DNA of 64,000 nt from Deltaproteobacteria bacterium HGW-Deltaproteobacteria-19 (GCA_002841865.1 PHBD01000014.1:53723-117722); one strand, 5' to 3'. Numbered from the stretch's first letter, positions 35,538 through 44,547 are shown. Numbers and translations are program-made. The notes: generated from the sequence alone by a model not told the origin.

Positions 35538-36275
35538 ATGGGAAGCAGCCAGACAGAATCCTTCGAAAAGATGATCGGTGCCATCTCCCGGCTCCTGAAA
35601 AACGGCGAGATGGTCGTGACGGGCACGCTGTCCCCCCTCCCGGCGGCAGGTTGCCTCCTGGCCAAACATACCCATGCCCCGGACCTGGAGCCCATGCTCT
35701 ATGGCGATCCGGAGAACCGGCTTTCCGAGGGGCTCCACGAGTTCTTCGGGGTTGCCCAGAAGGGGAAGGTGGACGTGTTCTTCCTCTCGGGCCTTCAGAT
35801 CGACCGGCAAGGCAGCATCAACCTGTCCGTCGTCGGAGATTATGACCATCCCAAACTGCGCCTGCCGGGAGGCGCGGGATCGGCCATGCTCTATTCCATG
35901 AGCCGGCGGACCATCCTCTTCACCATGACGCACACGAAGAAACTCTTTGTGCCGAAGGTGGATTTCGTCAATGCCACCGCCTTTGACGGCGAGACCAGGA
36001 CCCCCTGGCGGCGCGGCGGCCTGTCCCATGTCGTGACACCCCTGTGTGTCATGAAATTCGACGAAGAAAGAAAGCAGGTCGTCCTGGATTCGCTCCTTCC
36101 CGGTGTGACGCTCGAAGAGGTCGTGGAAAACACGGGATTCGACCTGGACGTGGCGGGAAGGCAAATCCCCGTCATGGAGCCGCTGACGGAGGAGGAGCAG
36201 AGTGCCCTGCGGGGGCCGGTCCTTGAGAAGATGAGGACGATCTATCCCCTGGTGTGCCGGATGATCTGGGGGTAG
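35538..36275 (+). CDS. CoA-transferase-like beta subunit lacking the catalytic glutamate
   Basis: 245 residues. The framework matches the upstream beta subunit (LLAKHTHAPDLEPMLYGDPENR, KVDVFFLSGLQIDRQGSINLSVVGDY, LPGGAGSAMLYSMSRRTI). At the place of LTEAG it reads MLYGD, so the glutamate nucleophile of CoA-transferases is a tyrosine. Loss of this glutamate is a hallmark of IpdB-type beta subunits, whose complex opens a ring by hydrolysis rather than transferring CoA (from memory). The pair with the UGA-containing alpha subunit may do a similar hydrolytic reaction. Confidence 0.8.
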   Translation: MGSSQTESFEKMIGAISRLLKNGEMVVTGTLSPLPAAGCLLAKHTHAPDLEPMLYGDPENRLSEGLHEFFGVAQKGKVDVFFLSGLQIDRQGSINLSVVGDYDHPKLRLPGGAGSAMLYSMSRRTILFTMTHTKKLFVPKVDFVNATAFDGETRTPWRRGGLSHVVTPLCVMKFDEERKQVVLDSLLPGVTLEEVVENTGFDLDVAGRQIPVMEPLTEEEQSALRGPVLEKMRTIYPLVCRMIWG

Positions 36276-36463
36276 AGAGGCCGGATCCGGACCGGGAAGG
36301 GCGGCGAGAAGACGGCGGAAATTGTGCCGGGTCGATGGAATGGGGCGGGATACGGCTTTACAACGGATGCCGTTCGTAATAGAAAGCCCCGTCGCGGTGA
36401 AATCGACCCCATGGAGAATTCGGAAGAACCGAACCTGCAGCGAAAAGAATTGGGAGGACTGAA

Positions 36464-37906
36464 GTGGCGACAACTCGTGACTGGGGAAAATCCGTCCGTC
36501 GGATGGAACAACTGCTGCGCTTGAAGACTTTTCCCGTGGCATTCAAGCTCCTGGAGAATCGGGCCGATTTGTCCGCGATTCCGTACATGCGGAGGGTGGG
36601 CCACAAATCGACCCTCTGCCAGCTCATAAACCTCGTCCGCAGCTTCGACTGGACCGTCGGGGCAGACGACACGGACATGGTGGCCCCGATGTGTACATCC
36701 ATCATCGGACTGACCGGCATGCCGGAATTTCTCAGGGATGGGACGTTCCGGAGCATCATCTGGACCAAGACGAGGCGGGACGGGGAAAAGTACGAAAACG
36801 CCATCCCCCGGATCCCGCCCGGGAAGTACCAGGCCGTCGCCATGGCGCCCCTGGCCTACAACCCCTTCGATCCGGACATGGTCCTCATCTACGCCAATCC
36901 GGCCCAGATGATCCTCCTGATCAACGCCCTCCAGATGGTGGACTACGAGGTGATGCAGTTCTTCTGTGTTGGCGAGTCCTCCTGCTCCGATGCCATCGCC
37001 CGCTGCCATCTCACCGGCAGGCCCTCCCTGACCATTCCCTGCTTCGGAGAGCGCCGCTACGGACACACCCAGGACGACGAACTGGTCATGGCCTTGCCGC
37101 CTGCCATGCTGGACAAGGCCGTCAACGGCCTGGAGACCCTTTACAAGCGCGGGATCCGCTATCCCATCAGCATGGCCGGTGCGGAACTGGACCTGGGGCG
37201 CGCCCTTCCCGGCGCTTACGCGACCGGACCGGCCATGATCGAGGGGATCCGGAACAACACGGCCCTCATGCTGGGCGTCACGGGCAGCATCGCCACGGGC
37301 AAGTCGACGGTGTCCCGCATGCTGGAGGAACTGGGATCGCCCCTGATCGACTTCGACGTCCTGTCCCGGATCGTGGTCGAACCGGGGCAGCCGGCCCTGA
37401 AGGACATTGCCGCGTATTTCGGGAGCCAGGTCCTTCAGGAAGACGGCGCCCTGGACCGCAAGAAGCTGTCCGAGATCATCTTCACCGATATGGAGAAGCG
37501 CAAGAAGCTGGAAAGCTTCGTCCACCCTCGGATCGGCGAGGCCTTCCTGAAGCAGGTGCAGGAGCATACGCAGCGAAATCCGGATGCGATCATCCAGGTT
37601 TCGGTTCCCCTCCTCATCGAGACCAACATGAATTTCATGTTCGACAAGCTGCTGCTTGTCTATACGCCCCCGGAGGAACAGGCGAGGCGGCTGATGGAAC
37701 GCGACGGAGTCAATCAGGAGATGGCCGCGGCCATGGTGGGATCCCAGATGTCCGTCGAGGAAAAGAAAAGCTATGTGGATTTCGTGATCGACAATTCCGG
37801 CACGCCGGAAGAATCGAGACGGCAGGTGGAGGCTCTCTGGACGACCCTGCAGGGGCTTCAGCGGGACAAGGCAGAGCGGATCAAAGGACGAAAGGAACCA
37901 TCATGA
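36464..37906 (+). CDS. DUF169-dephospho-CoA kinase fusion
   Basis: 480 residues. The first about 255 residues match DUF169 (RMEQLLRLKTFPVAFKLL, SIIGLTGMPEFLRDG, MAPLAYNPFDPDMVLIYANPAQMILLINAL, CVGESSCSDAIA). From about 267 on it is a complete CoaE-type P-loop kinase: GVTGSIATGKSTVSRML, IDFDVLSRIVVEPG, VHPRIGEAFLKQV, VPLLIETNM, and a C-terminal DFVIDNSGT. CoaE makes CoA from dephospho-CoA with ATP. Start is GTG at 36464 after GGGAGG. It overlaps the DUF2889 gene by ATGA. Whether another coaE exists in the genome is unknown. Confidence 0.82.
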   Translation: MATTRDWGKSVRRMEQLLRLKTFPVAFKLLENRADLSAIPYMRRVGHKSTLCQLINLVRSFDWTVGADDTDMVAPMCTSIIGLTGMPEFLRDGTFRSIIWTKTRRDGEKYENAIPRIPPGKYQAVAMAPLAYNPFDPDMVLIYANPAQMILLINALQMVDYEVMQFFCVGESSCSDAIARCHLTGRPSLTIPCFGERRYGHTQDDELVMALPPAMLDKAVNGLETLYKRGIRYPISMAGAELDLGRALPGAYATGPAMIEGIRNNTALMLGVTGSIATGKSTVSRMLEELGSPLIDFDVLSRIVVEPGQPALKDIAAYFGSQVLQEDGALDRKKLSEIIFTDMEKRKKLESFVHPRIGEAFLKQVQEHTQRNPDAIIQVSVPLLIETNMNFMFDKLLLVYTPPEEQARRLMERDGVNQEMAAAMVGSQMSVEEKKSYVDFVIDNSGTPEESRRQVEALWTTLQGLQRDKAERIKGRKEPS

Positions 37907-38415
37907 CCGTAGCATTCATGCGAAACAAAATGGTGGAGGTGGAACCTCTGCCGACGGGAAATCTGGCCGTTCACTGGCGGCTCTCGGACGACCTGATCGA
38001 TGTGGACATGACCCTCACATTCCAGTTGCCGGACCTCGAGATCGTCGATGCCGCGGCGAACGTTCGACGCTCGCCCCACCGGGAGGGCGTCCGAGCGGGG
38101 GAAATCATCCGCAAGATGGTCGGGGTTCGGGTCGGAGGAGGCCTGCGCAAGATTGTCAGGGGACTGATGGGCGGGGCAGCGGGCAATATCGACCTGACCG
38201 AAGGCGTGCTCGAATGCTGCAATGCCGTCATCCTCAATTTCACCCTGCCGGGAATACAGGAATTCGAAAAATACACGTACACCACGGAGGAAGAACGCCT
38301 TGCCCCCGTCCGCGCCATGCTGCAGGCCAATCCCCGCCTGTATCGGAGCTGCGTGGCTTTTGCCGAGGACAGTCCGATCGTCCGGGGGCTCGATCTGAAG
38401 GGAGGTGTCTCATGA
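37903..38415 (+). CDS. DUF2889 family protein
   Basis: 170 residues. LTFQLPDLEIVDAAANVRRSPH (about residues 45-66) and KIVRGLMGGAAGNIDLTEGVLECCNAVI (about 85-112) match my memory of DUF2889 proteins, found near aromatic or fatty-acid CoA genes. Its ATG overlaps the stop of the CoaE fusion and its stop overlaps the next start (ATGA both times), so it is tightly coupled. No function is established. Confidence 0.65.
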   Translation: MTVAFMRNKMVEVEPLPTGNLAVHWRLSDDLIDVDMTLTFQLPDLEIVDAAANVRRSPHREGVRAGEIIRKMVGVRVGGGLRKIVRGLMGGAAGNIDLTEGVLECCNAVILNFTLPGIQEFEKYTYTTEEERLAPVRAMLQANPRLYRSCVAFAEDSPIVRGLDLKGGVS

Positions 38416-38864
38416 TTACCTTCAGCCGGAGCCAACTCATCGGAATGGAATTCCTGGACGAAGAGATCGTGCGCATTCACGGCACCCAGGAAGATCACAT
38501 CTATGCCATGGAGATCGAAATGGATGTCCGCATCGCCGACGGCGTGATCCTGGCCGTCAAGGGCTTGATGAAGCGCTACACGACGCCCGTCTGCCCCCAG
38601 GCGGTGGAGCGGCTTCAATCGGCCGTAGGGATGTCGCTGCGTGTCGAGGGATGGATGCAGGCCGTCATGCGGGACATCGGGCGCAACGGCTGCGAACACT
38701 TCGCCGAGATCATCACCGAGTGCGGGCGGTGCCTCGATCAGGCGCGAATGGCAAAGGCCCTGGCAGCGAACCTGAAGACCGATCCCGGCGCCGATCCCGG
38801 TGCCCTGGCGGCCGCCTGGCTGGCTGACCATCCGGAAGCGCCGGGGGTCCCGCTGGCGTTGTGA
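38412..38864 (+). CDS. Second DUF2889-like protein
   Basis: 150 residues with a layout parallel to the preceding protein: an EIEMDVRIADGVILAVKGLMKRYTTPVCP stretch followed by GWMQAVMRDIGRNGCEHFAEIITECGRCLDQARMAKAL. The start overlaps the previous gene by ATGA. The two probably form a heteromer or arose by duplication. No function is known. Confidence 0.6.
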   Translation: MITFSRSQLIGMEFLDEEIVRIHGTQEDHIYAMEIEMDVRIADGVILAVKGLMKRYTTPVCPQAVERLQSAVGMSLRVEGWMQAVMRDIGRNGCEHFAEIITECGRCLDQARMAKALAANLKTDPGADPGALAAAWLADHPEAPGVPLAL

Positions 38865-38927
38865 CAGCGTTGACGTGACGGATCGGCCAATTCAGCCTCC
38901 GTCTTATTCAACCAGAATGAACATACG

Positions 38928-38948
38928 CGGACGGCATGACGCCGTCCG
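38928..38948 (+). promoter_or_regulatory. Hairpin ahead of PHP gene
   Basis: CGGACGGC (38928-38935) and GCCGTCCG (38941-38948) flank ATGAC. No T-run. It may be a leader hairpin or an operator. Confidence 0.35.
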
Positions 38949-38967
38949 AGAAGAAAGCGTCTTTCCC

Positions 38968-39603
38968 ATGATCATCGATCTGCATGTCCACACGAAACCC
39001 TTGTCTCCCTGCAGCCATATCGATCCCCTGGAAATGGTGGCCGAGGCGAAACGCCGGGGACTGGACGGCGTTTGCCTGACGGAGCACCACGCCCTCTGGG
39101 GCCGAAGCGAACTTGATGAACTGGCCCGGCAATCGGGGATCAGGATCTTCACCGGGAATGAAATCACCACCGACCAGGGAGACATCCTGGTCTTCCGGTA
39201 CCCGGTCCATGTCCCCGATATCATCCCCATCGCGGAACTGCGCAGGGAGGTCCTGGCGGCAGGCGGCTTCATGATTGCCGCCCATCCGTTTCGGGGCTTC
39301 AAGGTGTTCGGCTTCGGCCAGCTTCGGATGACGCCTGAACAGGCTGCGAAGCGGAGGCTTTTCCAACTTGTGGATGCGATGGAGGTCTGCAACGGGAAAC
39401 TCAGCGAGGAAGAAAACAGGATGGCCCTGGAAGTCTCGAAGATCCTGGGGCTTGCAGGCACCGGCGGCAGTGATGCCCACCAGATCGATGAGGTCGGGAA
39501 GTGGGTGACCGTCTTTGACCGGGATATCCGGAACGAACAGGAACTTGTGGACGAGATCCGGGCCGGGCGTTACACGATCGGCGCCGCACCGGCAGCATCC
39601 TGA
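38968..39603 (+). CDS. PHP-domain metal-dependent phosphoesterase
   Basis: 211 residues. The N-terminal IDLHVHTKPLSPCS, then LTEHH (about 40), GNEITT (about 65), AAHPFRG (about 107) and GSDAH (about 169) are the histidine- and aspartate-containing motifs of the PHP superfamily, which binds two or three metals and cleaves phosphoesters. It starts 103 bases after the last DUF2889 gene in the same direction. ATG 38917 is an alternative start. The substrate is unknown. Confidence 0.83.
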   Translation: MIIDLHVHTKPLSPCSHIDPLEMVAEAKRRGLDGVCLTEHHALWGRSELDELARQSGIRIFTGNEITTDQGDILVFRYPVHVPDIIPIAELRREVLAAGGFMIAAHPFRGFKVFGFGQLRMTPEQAAKRRLFQLVDAMEVCNGKLSEEENRMALEVSKILGLAGTGGSDAHQIDEVGKWVTVFDRDIRNEQELVDEIRAGRYTIGAAPAAS

Positions 39604-40014
39604 AACCTGTCCTTGACTCAATAGAGGAAAAAATTCTTCAGGTTTGTTATCCCGGGCAACCTCTTTCTTGAACCCTGCGGGCGCGCCGAATCCGGCGATA
39701 GATATGGGGAAGGCCCGGAAAATCGAAGGGAACTCTTCTTCCCACTAAAAAAAAGCATCTTTCTTCGGGGAGGTGCTGTTTTTTTTCGTATTCGGGAGAT
39801 ATACTCCGCGCAGAAACGGGAAATCCTTTTTCCCGTCACTTTCCGGAAAGGCTTTCAGGCATTGGCATTATCTCTCCGTTGGGTCGTCCTAGCCGGCCCA
39901 TTCCATATCTGACGGAGCGGGGTCCTATCCGCTGCCGGCGTGCGGGAACGGATGGTTTCCACACACCGGCGGAGGAAAGACGGCCTTCGTCTCTATGAAA
40001 AGAGGCAACCCGCA
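39604..40014. other. Intergenic region between PHP gene and CDP-sugar operon
   Basis: About 410 bases containing a strong terminator (39746-39787) and probably the promoter of the CDP-sugar cluster. No supported reading frame. Confidence 0.5.
39746..39787 (+). terminator. Terminator with UUCG tetraloop
   Basis: AGCATCTTTC (39754-39763) pairs with GGGAGGTGCT (39768-39777), closing the very stable C-UUCG-G loop. A run of eight A precedes and eight T follow, so it could terminate in both directions. Confidence 0.85.
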
Positions 40015-41337
40015 ATGCGTGATGTGACACAAACCGAGATTCGCGAGGAGATTGAGGCGCTGGTGGCGGAACTCTACGCCGCCGGACAGGCCGGGAAACG
40101 GTTCATCCCGGGAAAAACGCCCGTTCACTATGCCGGGCGCGTGTTCGACGAGCGCGAGGTTCAGGCGGCCGTTGCAGCCTCCCTGGATTTCTGGCTCACG
40201 GAAGGCCCCCATGCGGCACGTTTTCAGAAAGACCTGGCGGCGAAGCTGGGCGTCGCGGGCACGATCCTGGTCAATTCAGGGTCGTCGGCAAACCTCCTGG
40301 CCTTAACGTCTCTTACGTCGTCCCTTCTCGGGGAACGGAGGCTCCTGCCCGGCGACGAGGTGATCACGCCGGCGGCGGGATTCCCCACAACCGTCAACCC
40401 GATTCTCCAGAACGGCCTTATCCCGGTTTTTATCGACTCTGCGCCCCCGACGTACAATCCCCGGCCGGAAGACATCGCCGCCGCCGTCGGCCCCCGGACG
40501 CGGGCCATTTTCCTGGCCCACACCCTTGGAAATCCCTCCGATGCCGATGCGATTCTGGAAATCGTCCGCAAGCACGATCTTTTCCTCATCGAGGACTGCT
40601 GCGATGCCCTGGGATCCACATACAAGGGCCGCCAGGCCGGCACGTTCGGGATTCTCTCCACGTTCAGCTTCTACGCCGCCCATCACATCACCCTGGGCGA
40701 GGGCGGCGCCGTGGCATCCTCCGATCCGCTTCTGCTCCGGATTCTCCGGTCCCTGAAGGATTGGGGCCGCGACTGCCACTGCGGGCCGGGGCAGAACAAC
40801 GCCTGTGGACGCCGTTTCAATGGCCGGCATGGGGACCTGCCGGAAGGCTACGACCACAAGTACGTTTATTCCCATGTGGGCTATAACCTGAAGGCCACGG
40901 ACATCCAGGCCGCCATCGGAGTGGAGCAGCTGAAGAAACTGGATCGCTTCTGTGCCGCCCGCCGGGAGAATTTTCGGACCTGGACGGATTGTTTCCGCCC
41001 CCTGGAAGACCGCTTCATCCTCCCGGAGGCGACCCCCGGAAGCGATCCCGCCTGGTTCGCCTTTCCCCTGACGGTTCGCGAGGGGGCGGGCTTCACCCGG
41101 CGGCAGGTGACGGACTTCCTCAACGCGAAGCTTGTTGAAACGCGGAACCTCTTTGGGGGAAACCTGCTCCGCCAGCCGGCCTATCTGGACGTTCCCCGCC
41201 GCGTTGCCGGGGAACTGGCCGGCGCCGACCGGATCATGAACGACACCTTCTTCATCGGCACCTATCCGGGGATCGGGAAAGCCCAGATCGACTACACCAT
41301 GGACGTCTTGCGACGATTCCTGGAAAAGGGGAAGTGA
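40015..41337 (+). CDS. rfbH: CDP-6-deoxy-4-keto-glucose 3-dehydrase (RfbH/E1)
   Basis: 440 residues of the DegT fold. SFYAAHHITLGEGGAV (about residues 217-232) has histidine in place of the usual lysine, the mark of the PMP-dependent E1 enzyme that removes the C3 hydroxyl. DCHCGPGQNNAC (about 252-263) provides cysteines for its 2Fe-2S cluster. It is the first of three CDP-sugar genes. ATG 40015 has AGAGG upstream; the longer frame from 39940 is not family-like. No E3 flavin reductase is in the window. Confidence 0.9.
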   Translation: MRDVTQTEIREEIEALVAELYAAGQAGKRFIPGKTPVHYAGRVFDEREVQAAVAASLDFWLTEGPHAARFQKDLAAKLGVAGTILVNSGSSANLLALTSLTSSLLGERRLLPGDEVITPAAGFPTTVNPILQNGLIPVFIDSAPPTYNPRPEDIAAAVGPRTRAIFLAHTLGNPSDADAILEIVRKHDLFLIEDCCDALGSTYKGRQAGTFGILSTFSFYAAHHITLGEGGAVASSDPLLLRILRSLKDWGRDCHCGPGQNNACGRRFNGRHGDLPEGYDHKYVYSHVGYNLKATDIQAAIGVEQLKKLDRFCAARRENFRTWTDCFRPLEDRFILPEATPGSDPAWFAFPLTVREGAGFTRRQVTDFLNAKLVETRNLFGGNLLRQPAYLDVPRRVAGELAGADRIMNDTFFIGTYPGIGKAQIDYTMDVLRRFLEKGK

Positions 41338-41342
41338 ATCGG

Positions 41343-42419
41343 ATGAACCCGTTTGACGACTTTTATCGCAGCCGCCGGGTCTTGGTGACGGGCCACACGG
41401 GCTTCAAGGGCTCCTGGCTCGCACTGTGGCTTCAGAAGCTCGGCGCGGATGTTACGGGATTCGCCCTGCCTCCCGCGACGGATCCCTCTCACTTTGCCAT
41501 CTTGGGCCTTGGAAAAAAAATCCGCCACCGGGAGGGAGACATCCGCGACCTCTCCGCCGTGAGGAAAGCCTTTGCGGAGGCGGCGCCCGAAGTCGTCTTT
41601 CACCTTGCCGCCCAGGCCATCGTCCGGAGTTCCTACGAAGATCCAAAGGGGACATTCGATGTCAACATCGGGGGCACGGTCAACGTCCTGGAGGCGATTC
41701 GAAACACGCCTTCCGTCCGGGCCGCCGTCGTCGTCACCTCCGACAAGTGCTATGAAAACCGGGAATGGGTCTGGGGTTACCGGGAAGAAGACCCCCTTGG
41801 CGGCCATGACCCGTACAGTGCCAGCAAAGGTGCAGCGGAGATCGTCTGCGGGGCGTATGCCAGGTCCTATTTCAACGCCGGCGGCCGCGGTCCGCACCCG
41901 GGTTTCGCCACGGCCCGGGCCGGGAACGTCATCGGCGGCGGCGACTGGGCGACCGACCGCCTCATCCCCGACTGTGTCCGGGCGCTTGCGGCAGGGAAGG
42001 CCGTCGTCATCCGGAATCCCGGGGCCACCCGTCCCTGGCAGCACGTTCTGGATCCGCTCTCGGGTTATCTTCTTCTGGCCCGGCGCCTTGCGGAAGATCC
42101 CGTGCGTTTCTCCGGGGCCTGGAACTTCGGACCTGCCGACGGATCGGCCATGCCGGTCCGCGAACTGGCGGCTCGCTTCGTGGGCCGGTGGCCGGAAGGC
42201 AGGCTCCGGGTGGGGCCAACCGGAAAAAACGCCCCTCATGAGGCTCATGCATTGGCCCTCTGCACGGACAAGGCACGGAAAATTCTGGACTGGCAGCCCG
42301 TCCTCTCCGCCGGGGATGCCGTCGACTGGACGGCGGCCTGGTATCGTGCCTGGCAGGAAGGAAAGGGAAATCTCCGGTCGCTCTCGCTCCGCCAGATCAG
42401 GCAATACGAAAATAAATAG
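41343..42419 (+). CDS. rfbG: CDP-glucose 4,6-dehydratase
   Basis: 358 residues of the extended SDR family. TGHTGFKGSWLALWLQ is the NAD-binding loop, and YSASKGAAE (about residues 156-164) holds the Y-x3-K pair. EWVWGYREEDPLGGHDPYSASK is diagnostic of this enzyme. It converts CDP-glucose to CDP-4-keto-6-deoxyglucose, the substrate of the preceding gene product. GTG 41334 overlapping the rfbH stop is an alternative start. Confidence 0.93.
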   Translation: MNPFDDFYRSRRVLVTGHTGFKGSWLALWLQKLGADVTGFALPPATDPSHFAILGLGKKIRHREGDIRDLSAVRKAFAEAAPEVVFHLAAQAIVRSSYEDPKGTFDVNIGGTVNVLEAIRNTPSVRAAVVVTSDKCYENREWVWGYREEDPLGGHDPYSASKGAAEIVCGAYARSYFNAGGRGPHPGFATARAGNVIGGGDWATDRLIPDCVRALAAGKAVVIRNPGATRPWQHVLDPLSGYLLLARRLAEDPVRFSGAWNFGPADGSAMPVRELAARFVGRWPEGRLRVGPTGKNAPHEAHALALCTDKARKILDWQPVLSAGDAVDWTAAWYRAWQEGKGNLRSLSLRQIRQYENK

Positions 42420-42586
42420 GCTACATGATGATGTTTTTTATATCGGTGTGATATCCGTCACATTATTTATTGAAAGAATCTGGGCATGAAACAGGCGCCG
42501 ATTGCCGGATCAAACATATGCGATAGATTGATAATTACGAATTATTACGGAGAGACAGGAAGCAGTTCCACGAACCCGATTTCCGG
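42420..42586. other. Short spacer in CDP-sugar cluster
   Basis: 167 bases, more AT-rich than its flanks. It contains the symmetric TAATTACGAATTA (42532-42544). No gene is visible; it may hold an internal promoter. Confidence 0.3.
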
Positions 42587-43393
42587 ATGGAGATTATGCA
42601 CCCGAAGACGAAAAAGAAGAACATGCTTCCTGTCGTGATCCTCTGCGGCGGGATGGGAACGAGGCTGGCGGAGCAGACGGAGGTCCGGCCGAAGCCGATG
42701 GTGGAAATCGGCGGGCGGCCGATGCTCTGGCACATCATGAAGCACTACGCCCGCTACGGGTTCCGGGAGTTCTACCTGGCCCTGGGGTACAAGGGCGAGT
42801 TTATCAAGAGGTACTTCCTCGAATTTCACACCCTCAACCGGGACTTCACGGTAAATCTCACCGACGGCCGGATCGGCGTCCTGGACTGTGCCAACGGGGA
42901 AGACTGGACGGTTCACCTCGTGGACACGGGGCAGGAAACAATGACGGGAGGCCGTCTGAAGCGCATCGCGCCGCTCCTCCCGAAAGGGCCGTTCCTCATG
43001 ACCTATGGCGACGGCGTGGGAGACGTGGACCTGGACAAGCTCCTGGCCTTTCACCGCTCCCGCAAGGGGCTCGTGACCCTCACGGCCGTGCGGCCCCCGG
43101 CCCGTTTCGGCGCCCTCGACTTCGACGGCGACCGGATTGTCCGCTTCAAAGAGAAGTCGGTCGTCAGCGAGGGCTGGATCAACGGCGGATTCTTCGTCAT
43201 CGAGCCGGCCGCGCTGGACTGCATCGAGCGCGACGTCATGTGGGAGCACGACCCGATGGAGCGCCTCGCAGCCGAGGGCAGGGTTTACGCCTATCGCCAT
43301 CCCGGATTCTGGCAGTGCATGGACACCGTCCGGGAGCTGCGCTACCTGGAGTCCCTCTGGGAAGGCGGCCGTCCGCCGTGGAAGACATGGTGA
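42587..43393 (+). CDS. rfbF: Glucose-1-phosphate cytidylyltransferase
   Basis: 268 residues. ILCGGMGTRLAEQTEVRPKPMVEIG (about residues 18-42) is the nucleotidyltransferase signature, and GDGVGDVDLDKLL, EKSVVSEGWINGGFFV and GFWQCMDTVREL are typical of RfbF. It makes CDP-glucose from CTP and glucose-1-phosphate, the first step of this pathway. The gene order H-G-F is unusual compared with the common F-G-H order. Its stop overlaps the next start. Confidence 0.93.
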   Translation: MEIMHPKTKKKNMLPVVILCGGMGTRLAEQTEVRPKPMVEIGGRPMLWHIMKHYARYGFREFYLALGYKGEFIKRYFLEFHTLNRDFTVNLTDGRIGVLDCANGEDWTVHLVDTGQETMTGGRLKRIAPLLPKGPFLMTYGDGVGDVDLDKLLAFHRSRKGLVTLTAVRPPARFGALDFDGDRIVRFKEKSVVSEGWINGGFFVIEPAALDCIERDVMWEHDPMERLAAEGRVYAYRHPGFWQCMDTVRELRYLESLWEGGRPPWKTW

Positions 43394-44547
43394 ACAGGCA
43401 AAAGAAAGCAGCAGAACGGGTTGTGCGAGCGGCCACCGCGACCGGGAACCGCCGGGGAACCGGGAGGGCCGACGAAAATCCCCTGGCGGAGGACCTGGAC
43501 CATGTCCTGGACCACACCCGGGATCTCTGGGAAGAGCTGCGGGGCGGCCGGATCTTCATCACCGGCGGGACGGGATTCTTCGGCTGTTGGCTCCTGGAAA
43601 GCCTGCTCCGGGCAAACAAGGAACTGGGGCTGAATGCAAAGGCCGTTGTCCTGACACGGGACCCGGGACGCTTTGTGAAGAAGGCCCCCCATCTGGCGGG
43701 GAATCCGGCGGTCAGGCTGCTTGCCGGGGATGTCCGGACGTTCCGTTTCCCGCGAGGATCCTTTTCCCATGCAATCCATGCCGCTGTGGAGGCCGACGAC
43801 GCGGTCTGCGCAGGGAGTCCGTTGGAGGAGATGGACGTGACAGTTCTGGGAACACGCCGCGTTCTCGATTTCGCCCGGCAAGCCGGTCTCGGGAAGCTCC
43901 TGTTCACCAGTACCGGCGCCGTTTACGGCAGGCAGCCGCCGGACATGGCCCGTATTTCCGAGGACTTCTCCGGGGCACCGGATCCGGTGGATTTCCAGTC
44001 ACGATATGCCATTGCAGGTGAGGCCAAGCGGGCCGCCGAATCGATGTGCGTTCTCGCAGCCCGGCAATTCGGCCTGGAAGTCAAGATCGCCCGCTGTTTT
44101 TCGTTTATCGGCCCCGGCTTGCCCCTGGACAGCAAGTTTGCCGCCGGCAACTTCCTCCGGGATGCCCTGGCGGGTGGACCCATCGTTATCAACGGAGACG
44201 GCACGGCAGTTCGTTCCTATCTGTATGCCGGTGACATGGCCGTCTGGCTCTGGACGATTCTCTTCCGTGGAGTGTCCGGCCGGCCCTACAATGTCGGGTC
44301 CGAAGAGGAGATCACGATCCGGGATCTGGCGAAAGCTGTCGGAAACTGTTTCGATCCCCCTGTAACCGTTCGGGTGATGAAGCGGCGTCGCTCAGGAGAA
44401 CCTCTCGAACGGTATATCCCCTCAACAGCGAGAGCCAGGATTGAACTTGGGCTTTCAGCGATGGGAGATCTGCCAAGGGGTATCTTGAAGATGAAGCGAT
44501 GGGCAGCAGCCGTCAATAAATGCAATAATCGGATCATAAAGAAGTGA
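43387..44547 (+). CDS. NAD-dependent epimerase/dehydratase (extended SDR)
   Basis: 386 residues. FITGGTGFFGCWLLESLL (about 57-74) is the dinucleotide loop after a 50-residue N-terminal extension. TSTGAVYG (about 178-185) provides the serine/threonine. The YxxxK pair is altered: the lysine of GEAKRAAE is preceded at -4 by alanine, with a tyrosine three residues further upstream. It probably acts on the CDP-keto sugar, as a reductase or epimerase giving the final 3,6-dideoxyhexose. Overlaps rfbF and the next gene by a few bases. Confidence 0.82.
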   Translation: MVNRQKKAAERVVRAATATGNRRGTGRADENPLAEDLDHVLDHTRDLWEELRGGRIFITGGTGFFGCWLLESLLRANKELGLNAKAVVLTRDPGRFVKKAPHLAGNPAVRLLAGDVRTFRFPRGSFSHAIHAAVEADDAVCAGSPLEEMDVTVLGTRRVLDFARQAGLGKLLFTSTGAVYGRQPPDMARISEDFSGAPDPVDFQSRYAIAGEAKRAAESMCVLAARQFGLEVKIARCFSFIGPGLPLDSKFAAGNFLRDALAGGPIVINGDGTAVRSYLYAGDMAVWLWTILFRGVSGRPYNVGSEEEITIRDLAKAVGNCFDPPVTVRVMKRRRSGEPLERYIPSTARARIELGLSAMGDLPRGILKMKRWAAAVNKCNNRIIKK

